NCBI GenBank assembly: GCA_900546635.1
Contig: URDS01000046.1
Coordinates: forward strand, 1-18,405
DNA length: 18,405 nt
Direction of reading: 5' to 3'
DNA from: an uncultured Eubacteriales bacterium
GTDB taxonomy: Bacteria > Bacillota > Clostridia > Oscillospirales > CAG-272
In this document: piece by piece, positions 1 to 7,181 of the stretch
How the letters are laid out: each line of letters begins with the position of its first letter
Position numbering within the stretch: position 1 is the stretch's first letter
The notes under the pieces: model-generated
What the model saw: the letters and a program-made list of their open reading frames with translations, nothing else
Databases searched by the model: none
What the model was told of the DNA's origin: nothing
Program-made: the position numbers and the translations under genes

Positions 1-1426
1 GGAGCGCCTGCGCGGAATTTTTATACGTATCGTACATCGAGGTAAAGTTCGTATTATATGCGCGTACCATATAGATCAACTGCTTGTTGTATGGGCCGAT
101 CTGATAGAAGTAACCGATATCGAACACCAGAGAATCAAAAATAATGTCCAGCATATCCGCGGATTCCTCATCGCGCGTGCCCTGACCGATCAGGTTGACA
201 TCATAGTAAACAGGCGTAACCATCTTCTGGCCGTAATACGCGAGCGCCTCGGTAATAACACCGGTGCGTTCGAGATCGTTCTGAATCAGCGGTACGCAGA
301 TGAACTGCGAGTTGTACGGCGCAACCGTGGCAAAGTAGGAATCCTGCTGCTCATTCAGCTTCGGATAAGGCAGAATGCCGAAGTCGCTTTCCATTTCGCG
401 GAAGCCGGGAATCGCGCCCATCCAGGTTGTCCAGAACAGGCCCTGGTCATTCTGCCACATCGGCGTAGCAGAAGAAATCGATCTCTGATACGTGTACGCA
501 TACTGCGTATCGTAAGCAATTGCAAAATATTTTTCCAGCGCGGCAAGCGTTGTCTCATTATAGAGTGTGAGTTCGATGGTACCGTCCTCGGCGATTGTGC
601 AGCACTGCTGGCCGGCGGCGTTCACAATACCCAGAACCGAGTCATCCCAAACAAGCAAACCGAAACGGTCATTCGAGTTCATCATGCCGTCCTGGTTCAG
701 GTCCTCAGTTACCGTCTTACAAAGCTCCGCAAACTTGTCCAACGTCCACTTGTCATCATAAACAAGCTGATACGGATCCTCAAGTTCATACGCGGAAAGC
801 AGTTCCTTATTGAACATGAGAACAAACGCCGCGTCATTGTCCGAAACGGTGATTTCACCGGTTGTGAAGAACATAACGCCGTTTACTTCAAGGCTCTCGT
901 TCGCTTTCTGGTCCCACCAACTCTTAGTTAAGTCAATACCCGGAACCGAATTTAAGTCATAGAGAAAATTGCTGTAAGCCAAAACGCTCACATCATAGCC
1001 CGCGATCAGCGCGAGGTCAAAATTGCAGTCGCCCGCGTTGACATCGGTGCTGATCTGCAAAAAGCCCGGACCGCCGCCGCTCGAATATGCCTTTTTGGCC
1101 GTTTGAGAAATGCTGATATTGTAGTTTTGCTCGACAAGGCTCTTGCGTTTATACTGCGCGTTGTCCAGCGCGAGAGAAGACTCCTCGGTAAACGTGAAAT
1201 CCTCATACGCCACGTTGCCCGCGGTCAAAATGTTAAAAGTTTCTCCTTCATAATCCGCAGTTTCCGGAACGCCGAGTTTTTCTCCCTCCTCCGAACTGGG
1301 ATCGGTTACGTCGCCTGTGCTTGTATTACTCGTTCCCGCAGGCGTTTTCTCATCGCCGCAGGATGCAAAAATACCGATACACAGTACAACTGTCAAAAGT
1401 AAAAGCAAAATCTTACTTGCTTTCAT
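1..1426 (-). CDS. Extracellular solute-binding lipoprotein of a carbohydrate ABC transporter (partial)
   Basis: About 475 codons run open from ATG at 1426 to the left edge, so the C-terminus is missing. The start is set by AAAGGAG about 10 bases upstream. The N-terminus is a lipoprotein signal peptide: MKASK, a leucine/valine-rich core, then IFASCGDE, with the lipid-modified cysteine at about residue 24. A Ser/Thr/Glu-rich linker follows, then the mature domain begins with a typical GETFNIL strand. LDNAQYKRK-LVEQNYNI at about residues 85-102 is the pattern seen in large Firmicute family-1 sugar-binding proteins. A DLNQDG loop (about 242-247) resembles the calcium loops found in such proteins. 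It should sit on the outer membrane face and hand a sugar or oligosaccharide to a permease that would lie beyond the left edge. It is divergent from the regulator at 1655, which may control it. The substrate is unknown. Confidence 0.85.
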   Translation of the reverse strand, partial: MKASKILLLLLTVVLCIGIFASCGDEKTPAGTSNTSTGDVTDPSSEEGEKLGVPETADYEGETFNILTAGNVAYEDFTFTEESSLALDNAQYKRKSLVEQNYNISISQTAKKAYSSGGGPGFLQISTDVNAGDCNFDLALIAGYDVSVLAYSNFLYDLNSVPGIDLTKSWWDQKANESLEVNGVMFFTTGEITVSDNDAAFVLMFNKELLSAYELEDPYQLVYDDKWTLDKFAELCKTVTEDLNQDGMMNSNDRFGLLVWDDSVLGIVNAAGQQCCTIAEDGTIELTLYNETTLAALEKYFAIAYDTQYAYTYQRSISSATPMWQNDQGLFWTTWMGAIPGFREMESDFGILPYPKLNEQQDSYFATVAPYNSQFICVPLIQNDLERTGVITEALAYYGQKMVTPVYYDVNLIGQGTRDEESADMLDIIFDSLVFDIGYFYQIGPYNKQLIYMVRAYNTNFTSMYDTYKNSAQAL

Positions 1427-1455
1427 GAAAATCATTCTCCTTTCACAAAATTGTG

Positions 1456-1488
1456 ATTATAAAATACAGGATTATCCTATCACATCAA
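1456..1488 (-). promoter_or_regulatory. Candidate promoter and operator of the binding-protein gene
   Basis: On the minus strand TATAAT (1456-1461) lies about 30 bases upstream of the ATG at 1426. The best -35 candidates are poor: TGTGAT (1479-1484) at 17-base spacing, or TTGATG (1483-1488) at 21. An 11-base odd palindrome, AGGATTATCCT (1468-1478), sits between -10 and -35, and TGTGAT/ATCACA half-sites flank it. A repressor bound there would block transcription. The promoter call is moderate, the operator role is inference. Confidence 0.4.
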
Positions 1489-1542
1489 ACCCGGTGTTTC
1501 AATACAAAAAAATAAACTTTTCCTAAAAATCTTTGCAAGGGA

Positions 1543-1571
1543 TTGACCAAAGAAACGCTTTATGCTAAAAT
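1543..1571 (+). promoter_or_regulatory. Sigma-A-type promoter of the divergent regulator
   Basis: TTGACC (1543-1548), a 17-base spacer and TAAAAT (1566-1571) give a near-consensus promoter with a start point expected near 1578. This lies after the ATG at 1562, so that upstream ATG cannot be the start of the regulator protein. Confidence 0.7.
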
Positions 1572-1654
1572 GTAACTGTACTTTTTTCACTATTTTCGCC
1601 ATTTTTTATCGACATCATTCACCGGTATCAAAAAGATCGAAGGGAGGAATCGAA

Positions 1655-2731
1655 ATGCATATTCTTGTGGAGGCCGCCTACATGTGCTCCCACTGGTGCA
1701 CACACTACATCAAGGGAATCGCCGCGCAGGCCAAGCGCAAGAACATACAAATCACCGTTCACTCCTCAGCCGACTTTTCCATAGACGAACTCACCGCCGA
1801 CAACTGCGTTATCATGCTCGGCTCCTCCATGTCCTGGGCCACGCAGACCATGCATCTTTTGCATACGAACGGCATCCGTCCGATCGTGCTCTCGCTGGCC
1901 AATTATCAAAAGCAGTTCCCGTTCGCCAGCTTTATTTCCATGGATTATGATGATGCCTCGCGCAAGCTGATGAAATACCTGGAGGAAAAAGGCTGCCGAC
2001 GCACCGCGCTGTTCGCGGTCGATCCGCAGAGCGCGACCGATTCCTCCAAGGTCGCCAACTTTCTGCTCGAACCCGGACATGCCAAAACCGATATTTTCAC
2101 CTATACGGACACGCTGCACGCAACCTGCAGCCGTCTGATCGACCGGATACAGAATTATGACTCGGTCATCTGCGCAAACGACATCGCAGCCGTTATCCTG
2201 ATGAAACGGCTCAGCGAAATCGGCATCACCGCGCCGGATCGCATTCATATCGCGACATTCGGAGACACGGTGCTCTCCAGTCTCGGCATCCAAAACATTA
2301 CCATTGCCAAGGTCAAAAGCGCGGAGGCGGGCAAGCTCGCCATCAACGCCTACAATCTGCTCAAGACCGTTCCCTCCCTCTCCTCGCTCGCCATGCTACT
2401 GCACTGCGACATTTTGGGCGCGGGCGGCGAAAAAATCGACGTGCAGCTGCAGCAAAAAAACAAAGCGTGCGAATCGTCTGACGGGCCTACCTTTTTCAGC
2501 GATCCCGACGTGAGCGAGGTTCTGCTGGTCGAAAAACTGCTTTCGGGCTGCGATAAGCTCGACGTTCTGATTCTTCGCGAGCTTTTAAACCGGGAAAGCT
2601 ATTCCAAGATTGCCGCCAAGCTGTTCGTCGCCGAAAACACAATCAGCTACCGAATCAAGCGCATTCTTTCCATGGCGCCCGAAAAAACGAAAGAAGAAGT
2701 TTTTGATCTGCTCGCGCAATTTTTGGTATAA
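1655..2731 (+). CDS. Transcription regulator: LacI-like sugar-binding domain with C-terminal helix-turn-helix
   Basis: 358 residues from ATG 1655, chosen because AGGGAGG lies 7 bases upstream and the longer in-frame ATG at 1562 precedes the predicted transcription start. Residues ~1-265 resemble the periplasmic-binding-protein fold of LacI/GalR regulators: a 'YIKGIAAQAK' helix, 'SMDYDDASRKLMKYLEEKGCRR', 'DSVICANDIAAVILMKRL' and 'APDRIHIATFGD' match the usual subdomain landmarks. There is no N-terminal DNA-binding domain. Instead residues ~302-341 form a LuxR/PucR-like helix-turn-helix (SKIAAKLFVAENTISYRIKRI). The domain order is thus reversed relative to LacI. It probably senses the sugar handled by the divergent binding protein and controls both promoters in the shared 228-bp region. 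Ligand unknown; regulator call fairly sure. Confidence 0.8.
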   Translation: MHILVEAAYMCSHWCTHYIKGIAAQAKRKNIQITVHSSADFSIDELTADNCVIMLGSSMSWATQTMHLLHTNGIRPIVLSLANYQKQFPFASFISMDYDDASRKLMKYLEEKGCRRTALFAVDPQSATDSSKVANFLLEPGHAKTDIFTYTDTLHATCSRLIDRIQNYDSVICANDIAAVILMKRLSEIGITAPDRIHIATFGDTVLSSLGIQNITIAKVKSAEAGKLAINAYNLLKTVPSLSSLAMLLHCDILGAGGEKIDVQLQQKNKACESSDGPTFFSDPDVSEVLLVEKLLSGCDKLDVLILRELLNRESYSKIAAKLFVAENTISYRIKRILSMAPEKTKEEVFDLLAQFLV

Positions 2732-2742
2732 TCCCGAGCGTC

Positions 2743-2784
2743 AAACCGCGGTTCTTTTCACACACCGAAAGTCCGCGGTTTTTC
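2743..2784 (+). terminator. Intrinsic terminator after the regulator
   Basis: A perfect 9-bp stem, AAACCGCGG (2743-2751) with CCGCGGTTT (2773-2781), encloses a 21-base loop and runs into a short T-rich tail. It begins 11 bases after the regulator stop. The long loop makes it a moderate rather than strong terminator. Confidence 0.55.
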
Positions 2785-2819
2785 TGTGTAAAAATTTGTA
2801 TGAAAAAACCGCGCAAATG

Positions 2820-2828
2820 TGATATTAT
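2820..2828 (+). promoter_or_regulatory. Extended -10 promoter for the acetokinase-like gene
   Basis: TGATATTAT is a TGn-TATTAT extended -10 element about 75 bases before the ATG at 2903. The -35 region is weak: TTGTAT at 2796-2801 is spaced 21 bases away. It follows the upstream terminator, so the kinase/DUF2877 pair is probably a separate transcription unit. Confidence 0.4.
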
Positions 2829-2902
2829 ATATAGGTAAACAGATACCGATTCCGCACCGCGCGGAGATCCGGTAAAAATTCTTCAAGGAAAGGCTGAAAT
2901 CC

Positions 2903-4099
2903 ATGAAAATTCTCGTCTGCAATGTGGGCAGCACCTCGCTGAAGTTCAAACTTTACGAAATGCCCGAAAAAAAAGTATACGCAACCGCCAAGGTCGAGCG
3001 CGTAGGCAGTGAAACCGAGGCCATCTATTCATTCTGCAATACCGCAACCGGTGAAAAGATCGAAAAAGATCATCTCTCCGTGCCGAAATACAAGGACGGC
3101 ATCGCGCTCTTTCTCGGCGACCTCTTAGATCCGCGGCAGAATATCCTCAGCGCCATCGGCGAAATCGAAGCCGTGGGCTTTAAAACCGTACTGGCCAAGG
3201 GGCACCACGGCGTATTTGAACTGGACGACGAAGTGCTCGGCGCCATGCGCGATTATCTGTTCATTGCGCCCGCGCACAACAAGCCATACCTCGACGCCAT
3301 CGGCGAGTTCAAGGCCATGCTGCCCGGCGCGCTGCTTGTCGGTTCGTTTGAAACCGCGTTCCACAAAACCATTCCGCCCGAAAGAAAGCTGTATGCGCTT
3401 CCCTACGACTGGTATGAAAAATACGGGATCCAGCGCTTCGGGTTCCACGGCCACTCGCACGAATACACCGCGCGCCACCTGCCCGAACTGACCGGCAAGG
3501 ACAAGTTCCGCGCAATCTCCTGCCATCTCGGCGGCTCCTCCTCGCTCTGCGCGATTGAGGACGGCAAAAGCGTGGATTGCAGCTTCGGCTTCACGCCGCA
3601 AACCGGTCTTCCGCACGCCGCGCGCTGCGGAGACATCGACGCTTATATCGTTCCGTTTTTGATGAACGAGGGACTGAGCCTTGATGAAATCACCACGGCG
3701 TTCTCCAAAAACAGCGGCCTGTACGGCGTTTCGGGCGTAGACAGCGATCTGCGCTTCATTGAGGAAGCGGCAAAGGCGGGCAACGCGCGCGCAAAGCTTG
3801 CGATCGACCTGTTTGTCGCCTCGATCGTCCGCTATGTCGGCAGTTTCTATGCCGAACTCGGCGGACTGGACTATCTGACGTTCGCAGGCGGTATCGGTGA
3901 AAACTCGGTTACGGTACGCCGCCGCGTATGCGACGCGCTCGGCGTGTTCGGCGTGCGCATCGACCCCGAAAAGAACAGCGCGGCGCATGGTGAATGCGAA
4001 CTCTCCGCGCCCGATTCCAAGGTGAAAATTTATACCATTGCCACCGACGAAGAACAGATGGTCGCCATGAAGACCTATGAATACAGCCTCAGCCGCTGA
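2903..4099 (+). CDS. Acetokinase-family (acetate kinase-like) kinase, divergent active site
   Basis: 398 residues, normal length for acetate kinase; AAGGAAAGG lies upstream. Family landmarks run along the chain: N7/S10/S12/K14 in CNVGSTSLK, H125 in APAHN, F181/H182 in FGFHGHSHEY, R241 in RCGDID, D282/R284 in DSDLR, AGGIGEN near 328-334, and E384. Compared with the Methanosarcina thermophila enzyme (from memory), several key positions differ: catalytic D148 is E150, R91 of the VGHRVVHGG loop is replaced in VGFKTVLAKG (K94), and N211/G212 of the HLGNGSS loop are G211/S212. It probably phosphorylates a carboxylate, or makes ATP from an acyl phosphate, in the cytoplasm, but acetate specificity is not assured. 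The downstream DUF2877 gene overlaps its 3' end by 23 bases, so the two are translationally coupled. Butyrate kinase is the other family member to consider. Confidence 0.8.
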   Translation: MKILVCNVGSTSLKFKLYEMPEKKVYATAKVERVGSETEAIYSFCNTATGEKIEKDHLSVPKYKDGIALFLGDLLDPRQNILSAIGEIEAVGFKTVLAKGHHGVFELDDEVLGAMRDYLFIAPAHNKPYLDAIGEFKAMLPGALLVGSFETAFHKTIPPERKLYALPYDWYEKYGIQRFGFHGHSHEYTARHLPELTGKDKFRAISCHLGGSSSLCAIEDGKSVDCSFGFTPQTGLPHAARCGDIDAYIVPFLMNEGLSLDEITTAFSKNSGLYGVSGVDSDLRFIEEAAKAGNARAKLAIDLFVASIVRYVGSFYAELGGLDYLTFAGGIGENSVTVRRRVCDALGVFGVRIDPEKNSAAHGECELSAPDSKVKIYTIATDEEQMVAMKTYEYSLSR

Positions 4100-4961
4100 G
4101 CTTCCCGGCCGGTGCGGCCCGGCGGCGGAGCGTCTCTTTCGCGAAAGCGCTGCCGGAAAGGTTTGCGGCGTGTTTTCAAGCGCGCTGTACTGCGATTTCG
4201 GCAAAGAAATCCTGCTGTTTCACGGCAGCGCTTACGGGGAAGTGCCGTTCGGCGTCGCGCTTGACGACGTACAAAGCTTTCTCGGCGGCTGCAAAGCGGA
4301 GGTCGGAGACGCGGCCGTCCTGTGCGCGCACGGCTTCTCGCTCGGCGCGCAAAGTTATCTTCTGCGGCAGGGCGCCGGTCGGCCGCCCCGGCAAACAGGC
4401 GTTTTGATGCCGCCCGGCGCCGAGCGGCTTGATACACTGTATACATTCATCCGCGAAAACGGCTCGCCGCACGGCATACTATCTCTGCTTGAAACCGATG
4501 CGGCAACCAAAGCCGCGCTTCCGGCGCTGGAATCCGCCTTTTGCATGGGCGATGCGGGCGCGGCGAGCGATGCGGCGCTGCGGCTTATCGGCCGCGGACG
4601 CGGCCTGACGCCGTCGGGCGACGATTTTCTCTGCGGATTTTTTCAAACGCTGTACGCAGCGCGCAAAGCCGAAATCGCCGTTCCCGAAATTACGGAGACT
4701 TGCGCCGCAGCCGTATCCGGCGCGCTTGCGCGCACCTCGCAAATCAGCGGCGCCTATCTTCGCCATGCGCTCGCGGGCAGCTATTTTACGGTATACGATG
4801 TCGCCGTTCATGCCGTGCTCGGAGATTCGGATTTTGATAAGGCCTGCCGTTTTGTCTTTACAATGGGCGCCTCCTCCGGCACCGACACACTGCTCGGCGC
4901 GCTCGCTGCCGCGCGGGTTCTTTCCGCATCCCACCGCGGACCGCGCGGGTATATTTCCTGA
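4077..4961 (+). CDS. DUF2877 protein, AllH-like (oxamate carbamoyltransferase subunit family)
   Basis: 294 residues from ATG 4077, overlapping the kinase gene; no strong ribosome site is visible, as expected for coupled translation, and a slightly later start is possible. The family signature is clear: IGRGRGLTPSGDDFLCGFF at about 171-189 and MGASSGTDTLLGAL near the C-terminus. E. coli AllH (YlbF) of this family is a subunit of the AllFGH oxamate carbamoyltransferase of anaerobic allantoin breakdown, alongside FdrA (AllF) and a DUF1116 protein (AllG). Neither partner is in this window. Here the neighbour is a phosphotransferase of the acetokinase family, where a carbamate kinase might be expected. 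A role in acyl- or carbamoyl-phosphate metabolism is inference; the family assignment rests on the motifs. Confidence 0.7.
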   Translation: MNTASAAELPGRCGPAAERLFRESAAGKVCGVFSSALYCDFGKEILLFHGSAYGEVPFGVALDDVQSFLGGCKAEVGDAAVLCAHGFSLGAQSYLLRQGAGRPPRQTGVLMPPGAERLDTLYTFIRENGSPHGILSLLETDAATKAALPALESAFCMGDAGAASDAALRLIGRGRGLTPSGDDFLCGFFQTLYAARKAEIAVPEITETCAAAVSGALARTSQISGAYLRHALAGSYFTVYDVAVHAVLGDSDFDKACRFVFTMGASSGTDTLLGALAAARVLSASHRGPRGYIS

Positions 4962-5027
4962 TTTTTTAAAGGATTTGTGTATTTTTCATAAAATCCGCTT
5001 AAAATAGGAAACATCGGCGTTTTTGTA

Positions 5028-5036
5028 TGCTAAAAT
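5028..5036 (+). promoter_or_regulatory. Extended -10 promoter for pyruvate kinase
   Basis: TGCTAAAAT (TGn plus TAAAAT) lies 44 bases before the pyk ATG. The same string TATGCTAAAAT occurs at the regulator promoter (1561-1571). No good -35 is visible (GAAACA at 17-base spacing). Confidence 0.45.
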
Positions 5037-5079
5037 AAAAAGAGAGAGCAAAAACCGCTGTAAAATCATGAGGTGACGT

Positions 5080-6492
5080 ATGCGCAAAACCAAAATTGTA
5101 TGTACGATAGGTCCGGCCTGCTCAGACGAAGAAACACTGACACAAATGTGCCTTGCCGGCATGAACGTAGCGCGTCTGAACTTTTCACACGGGAGCTATG
5201 ACGATCATCTCGCCCGTATTCTGCAAATCAAGCGCGTGCGTGAAAAGCTGAACCTGCCGGTCGCGATTCTGCTGGATACAAAAGGGCCGGAATACCGAAT
5301 CAAAACGTTTAAAGACGGAAAAATCACCCTCTGCGCGGGCGACCGCTTTACTTTTACGACCGAAGAGGTCGAGGGGGATGCATCTCGAGTTTCGGTCAGC
5401 TATAAGGGCATGATGTCCGACCTTGCGGTCGGCGACCGCATTTTGCTGAACAACGGCCTGCTGTCCTTTAAAATTCAGGAATTAAACGATACCGACGCGG
5501 TATGCATCGTGGAAAACGGCGGCGAACTCTCCGACCGCAAAAGCATGAGCTTTCCGGGCAAGGTTCTGCGGCAGGTCTATCTGAGCGAGCAGGATAAAAG
5601 CGATATTCTTTTCGGCCTGGAAAACGGCGTGGACTTTATCGCCTGTTCCTTCGTCTCCCAAAAGCAGGATCTAATCGACGTGCGGACGTTTCTCCGCGAG
5701 CACGGCGATACGGAAACCGAACTCATTGCGAAAATCGAAAACCGCGCCGGCATTGAAAATATTGAAGAAATCTGCGAGGAATGCTCCGGAATCATGATCG
5801 GGCGCGGCGACATGGGCGTGGAAATCCCATTTGAGGAACTGCCTGCGATCCAAAAGCATCTGATTACCAAATGCCGCCTGCTCGGCAAGCGCGTCATCAC
5901 AGCGACCGAAATGCTGGAATCCATGATTCAAAACGTGCGCCCGACCCGCGCGGAAATTTCCGACGTGGCAAACGCCGTCTACGACGGAACCAGCGCGATC
6001 ATGCTCTCCGGCGAGACCGCCGTGGGCAAGCATCCGGCGCTGACCGTTGAAACCATGGCGCGCATCGCCGCGCAGACCGAAAAAAGTATCCACTATGAAA
6101 AACGGTTTTCCGCCGCAGCCTTCCATATCCACAATACCGTGGACGCCATTTCACACGCGACCTGCGGTATGGCGATCGACATCGGGGCGCACGCAATCGC
6201 CGTCTGTTCCCTGTCCGGAATGACCGCGCGCATGGTCTCGCGGTTTCGGCCGCCCGTCGATATTTTAGGCATCACGACCAGCGAGCGGACCTGGCGCAAG
6301 CTGGCGCTCTCCTGGGGCGTAACGCCGATCATGTGCGAGGAATTTAATTCTACCGAGGTCCTGTTCTATACGGCAAAGCGTCTGGCAAAGGAGACCTTTG
6401 CGCTCGCCGCAGGCGACCGGATCGTCATCACCGGCGGCGTAACCAACGGGCTTTCAGGCAATACAAATTTGATTAAAGTCGAAACGGTCTGA
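5080..6492 (+). CDS. pyk: Pyruvate kinase
   Basis: 470 residues, the standard bacterial length without the extra C-terminal PEP-utilizer domain. The start is preceded by GAGGTG. It converts phosphoenolpyruvate and ADP to pyruvate and ATP in the cytoplasm, the last step of glycolysis. Visible landmarks: KTKIVCTIGPA at the N-terminus, RLNFSHG (32-38), LDTKGPEYR (65-73), catalytic K218 in LIAKIENRAG, metal ligands E220 and D244 in GRGDMGVEIP, and VITATEMLESM (272-282) followed by RAEISDVANAVYDG. Glutamate at 71 in TKGPE is the residue that goes with potassium dependence; lysine there marks potassium-independent enzymes. The B domain spans roughly 72-165. It has its own likely promoter and a strong terminator downstream, so it need not belong to the kinase/DUF2877 unit. 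Confidence 0.95.
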   Translation: MRKTKIVCTIGPACSDEETLTQMCLAGMNVARLNFSHGSYDDHLARILQIKRVREKLNLPVAILLDTKGPEYRIKTFKDGKITLCAGDRFTFTTEEVEGDASRVSVSYKGMMSDLAVGDRILLNNGLLSFKIQELNDTDAVCIVENGGELSDRKSMSFPGKVLRQVYLSEQDKSDILFGLENGVDFIACSFVSQKQDLIDVRTFLREHGDTETELIAKIENRAGIENIEEICEECSGIMIGRGDMGVEIPFEELPAIQKHLITKCRLLGKRVITATEMLESMIQNVRPTRAEISDVANAVYDGTSAIMLSGETAVGKHPALTVETMARIAAQTEKSIHYEKRFSAAAFHIHNTVDAISHATCGMAIDIGAHAIAVCSLSGMTARMVSRFRPPVDILGITTSERTWRKLALSWGVTPIMCEEFNSTEVLFYTAKRLAKETFALAAGDRIVITGGVTNGLSGNTNLIKVETV

Positions 6493-6646
6493 CCGGTGAA
6501 CGCGCCGAGTTTGGCCGGAAAGTTTACAGCGCGTGCAGATTTCCAAAACAGAATCGGAGCCATCGGCAAAAGGCATTTTTAAATCAACCCGAATATTCCG
6601 GAAGGAATTGTAAAAAGTCGATAAAAACGGTCTTTTTCAAAAAACG
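6493..6646. other. Gap after pyruvate kinase without a recognised gene
   Basis: About 150 bases between the pyk stop and the terminator. I see no start codon with a ribosome site leading a credible reading frame. Only weak inverted repeats occur, such as ATTCC-GGAA-GGAAT near 6595. It is most likely the 3' untranslated region of pyk. Confidence 0.5.
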
Positions 6647-6698
6647 AACCCGACAAAGCCGCATTCCATTGTGACTTTGCCGGGTTATTTTTTGTTTT
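6647..6698 (+). terminator. Intrinsic terminator of the pyruvate kinase transcript
   Basis: AACCCGACAAAG (6647-6658) pairs with CTTTGCCGGGTT (6675-6686) with one internal mismatch, followed by ATTTTTTGTTTT. This is a classic intrinsic terminator, 155 bases after the pyk stop. Confidence 0.85.
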
Positions 6699-6800
6699 AG
6701 CCTGCGTTTTTTTATGGCCTCTGCTTTTTATTCCAAAACCGGTTTCAAAGCGTTCTTACACCGTCGCTCTATTCCCAAAGCACGGCAGCCGTCTGCTGCA

Positions 6801-6826
6801 AAAAAGCGGGATTGCTCCCGCTTTTT
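6801..6826. terminator. Strong bidirectional intrinsic terminator
   Basis: AAAAAGCGGGA (6801-6811), loop TTGC, then TCCCGCTTTTT (6816-6826): an 11-bp perfect stem with a T run on either strand. It lies 100 bases past the pyk terminator. No gene between the two explains it on the plus strand. On the minus strand it could catch read-through from the AraC-family gene. Confidence 0.75.
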
Positions 6827-6874
6827 AAGCTTGTGGATAAAGATAAGAATTGCAAATTAAATAAATACGTTTAC

Positions 6875-7062
6875 AAGGCGGACATGTGCCGCCTTGCAAA
6901 CACCTTACAGGCGCGCGAGTGCCTCCATCGGCGGCGCGACGGCGCGAGCGAACGCGCCCTATCGTCGCAAAACCTTGGTTTTGCGGCGGAAGAAGGCGGA
7001 CATGTGCCGCCTTGTAAACACCTTACAGGCGCGCGAGTGCCGCCAATGGCGGCGCGACGGCG
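6875..7062. repeat. Two-copy direct repeat, ~70 bp, hairpin-rich, 118-bp period
   Basis: Copy 1 (6875-6944) and copy 2 (6993-7062) agree at about 66 of 70 positions. Each opens with the hairpin AAGGCGG-ACATGTG-CCGCCTT. Copy 2 also has GCCGCC-AAT-GGCGGC (7039-7053), which is partly eroded in copy 1. Each copy is followed by a separate CCTTGG-centred hairpin (see the next entry). The GC-rich segment has no reading frame with a plausible ribosome site or protein-like composition. It looks like a dispersed non-coding intergenic repeat (REP- or MITE-like); the family is not known to me. Confidence 0.75.
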
Positions 7063-7178
7063 TGAATACGCCCCTCGAAGGGGGCTCTCTTTGTGGCGTC
7101 AGGACTCCTCCCGGCTACGCCGGGCCCCTCCTCACGACTATACGCGCTCCATCGTCGAAAAACCTTGGTTTTTCGACG
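6963..7178. repeat. Pair of CCTTGG-loop hairpins flanking a GC-rich segment
   Basis: Hairpin one spans 6963-6988 (CGTCGCAAAACC, TT, GGTTTTGCGGCG) and hairpin two spans 7153-7178 (CGTCGAAAAACC, TT, GGTTTTTCGACG). Both close on C-CTTG-G, a stable tetraloop type in RNA. The arms differ by paired changes: C-G becomes A-T, and T-G becomes T-A. Between them, 7110-7124 holds CCCGGC-TAC-GCCGGG. They appear to be the distal parts of the two repeat units, the second carrying ~88 extra bases. Confidence 0.7.
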
Positions 7179-7181
7179 GTC

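Noticed and set aside
1562..1654. Upstream ATG extending the regulator by 31 residues
   Set aside because: It lies within the predicted promoter, before the likely transcription start, and lacks a ribosome site; ATG 1655 has AGGGAGG.
3125..4204. 359-codon minus-strand open frame opposite the acetokinase gene
   Set aside because: It mirrors a clearly recognisable kinase on the plus strand; its translation is Arg/Ala/Gly-rich with no motif and no ribosome site. It is a GC-bias shadow.
6875..7062. CRISPR array
   Set aside because: Only two repeat copies of ~70 bases with a 48-base interval and no cas genes; repeat length and structure do not fit.
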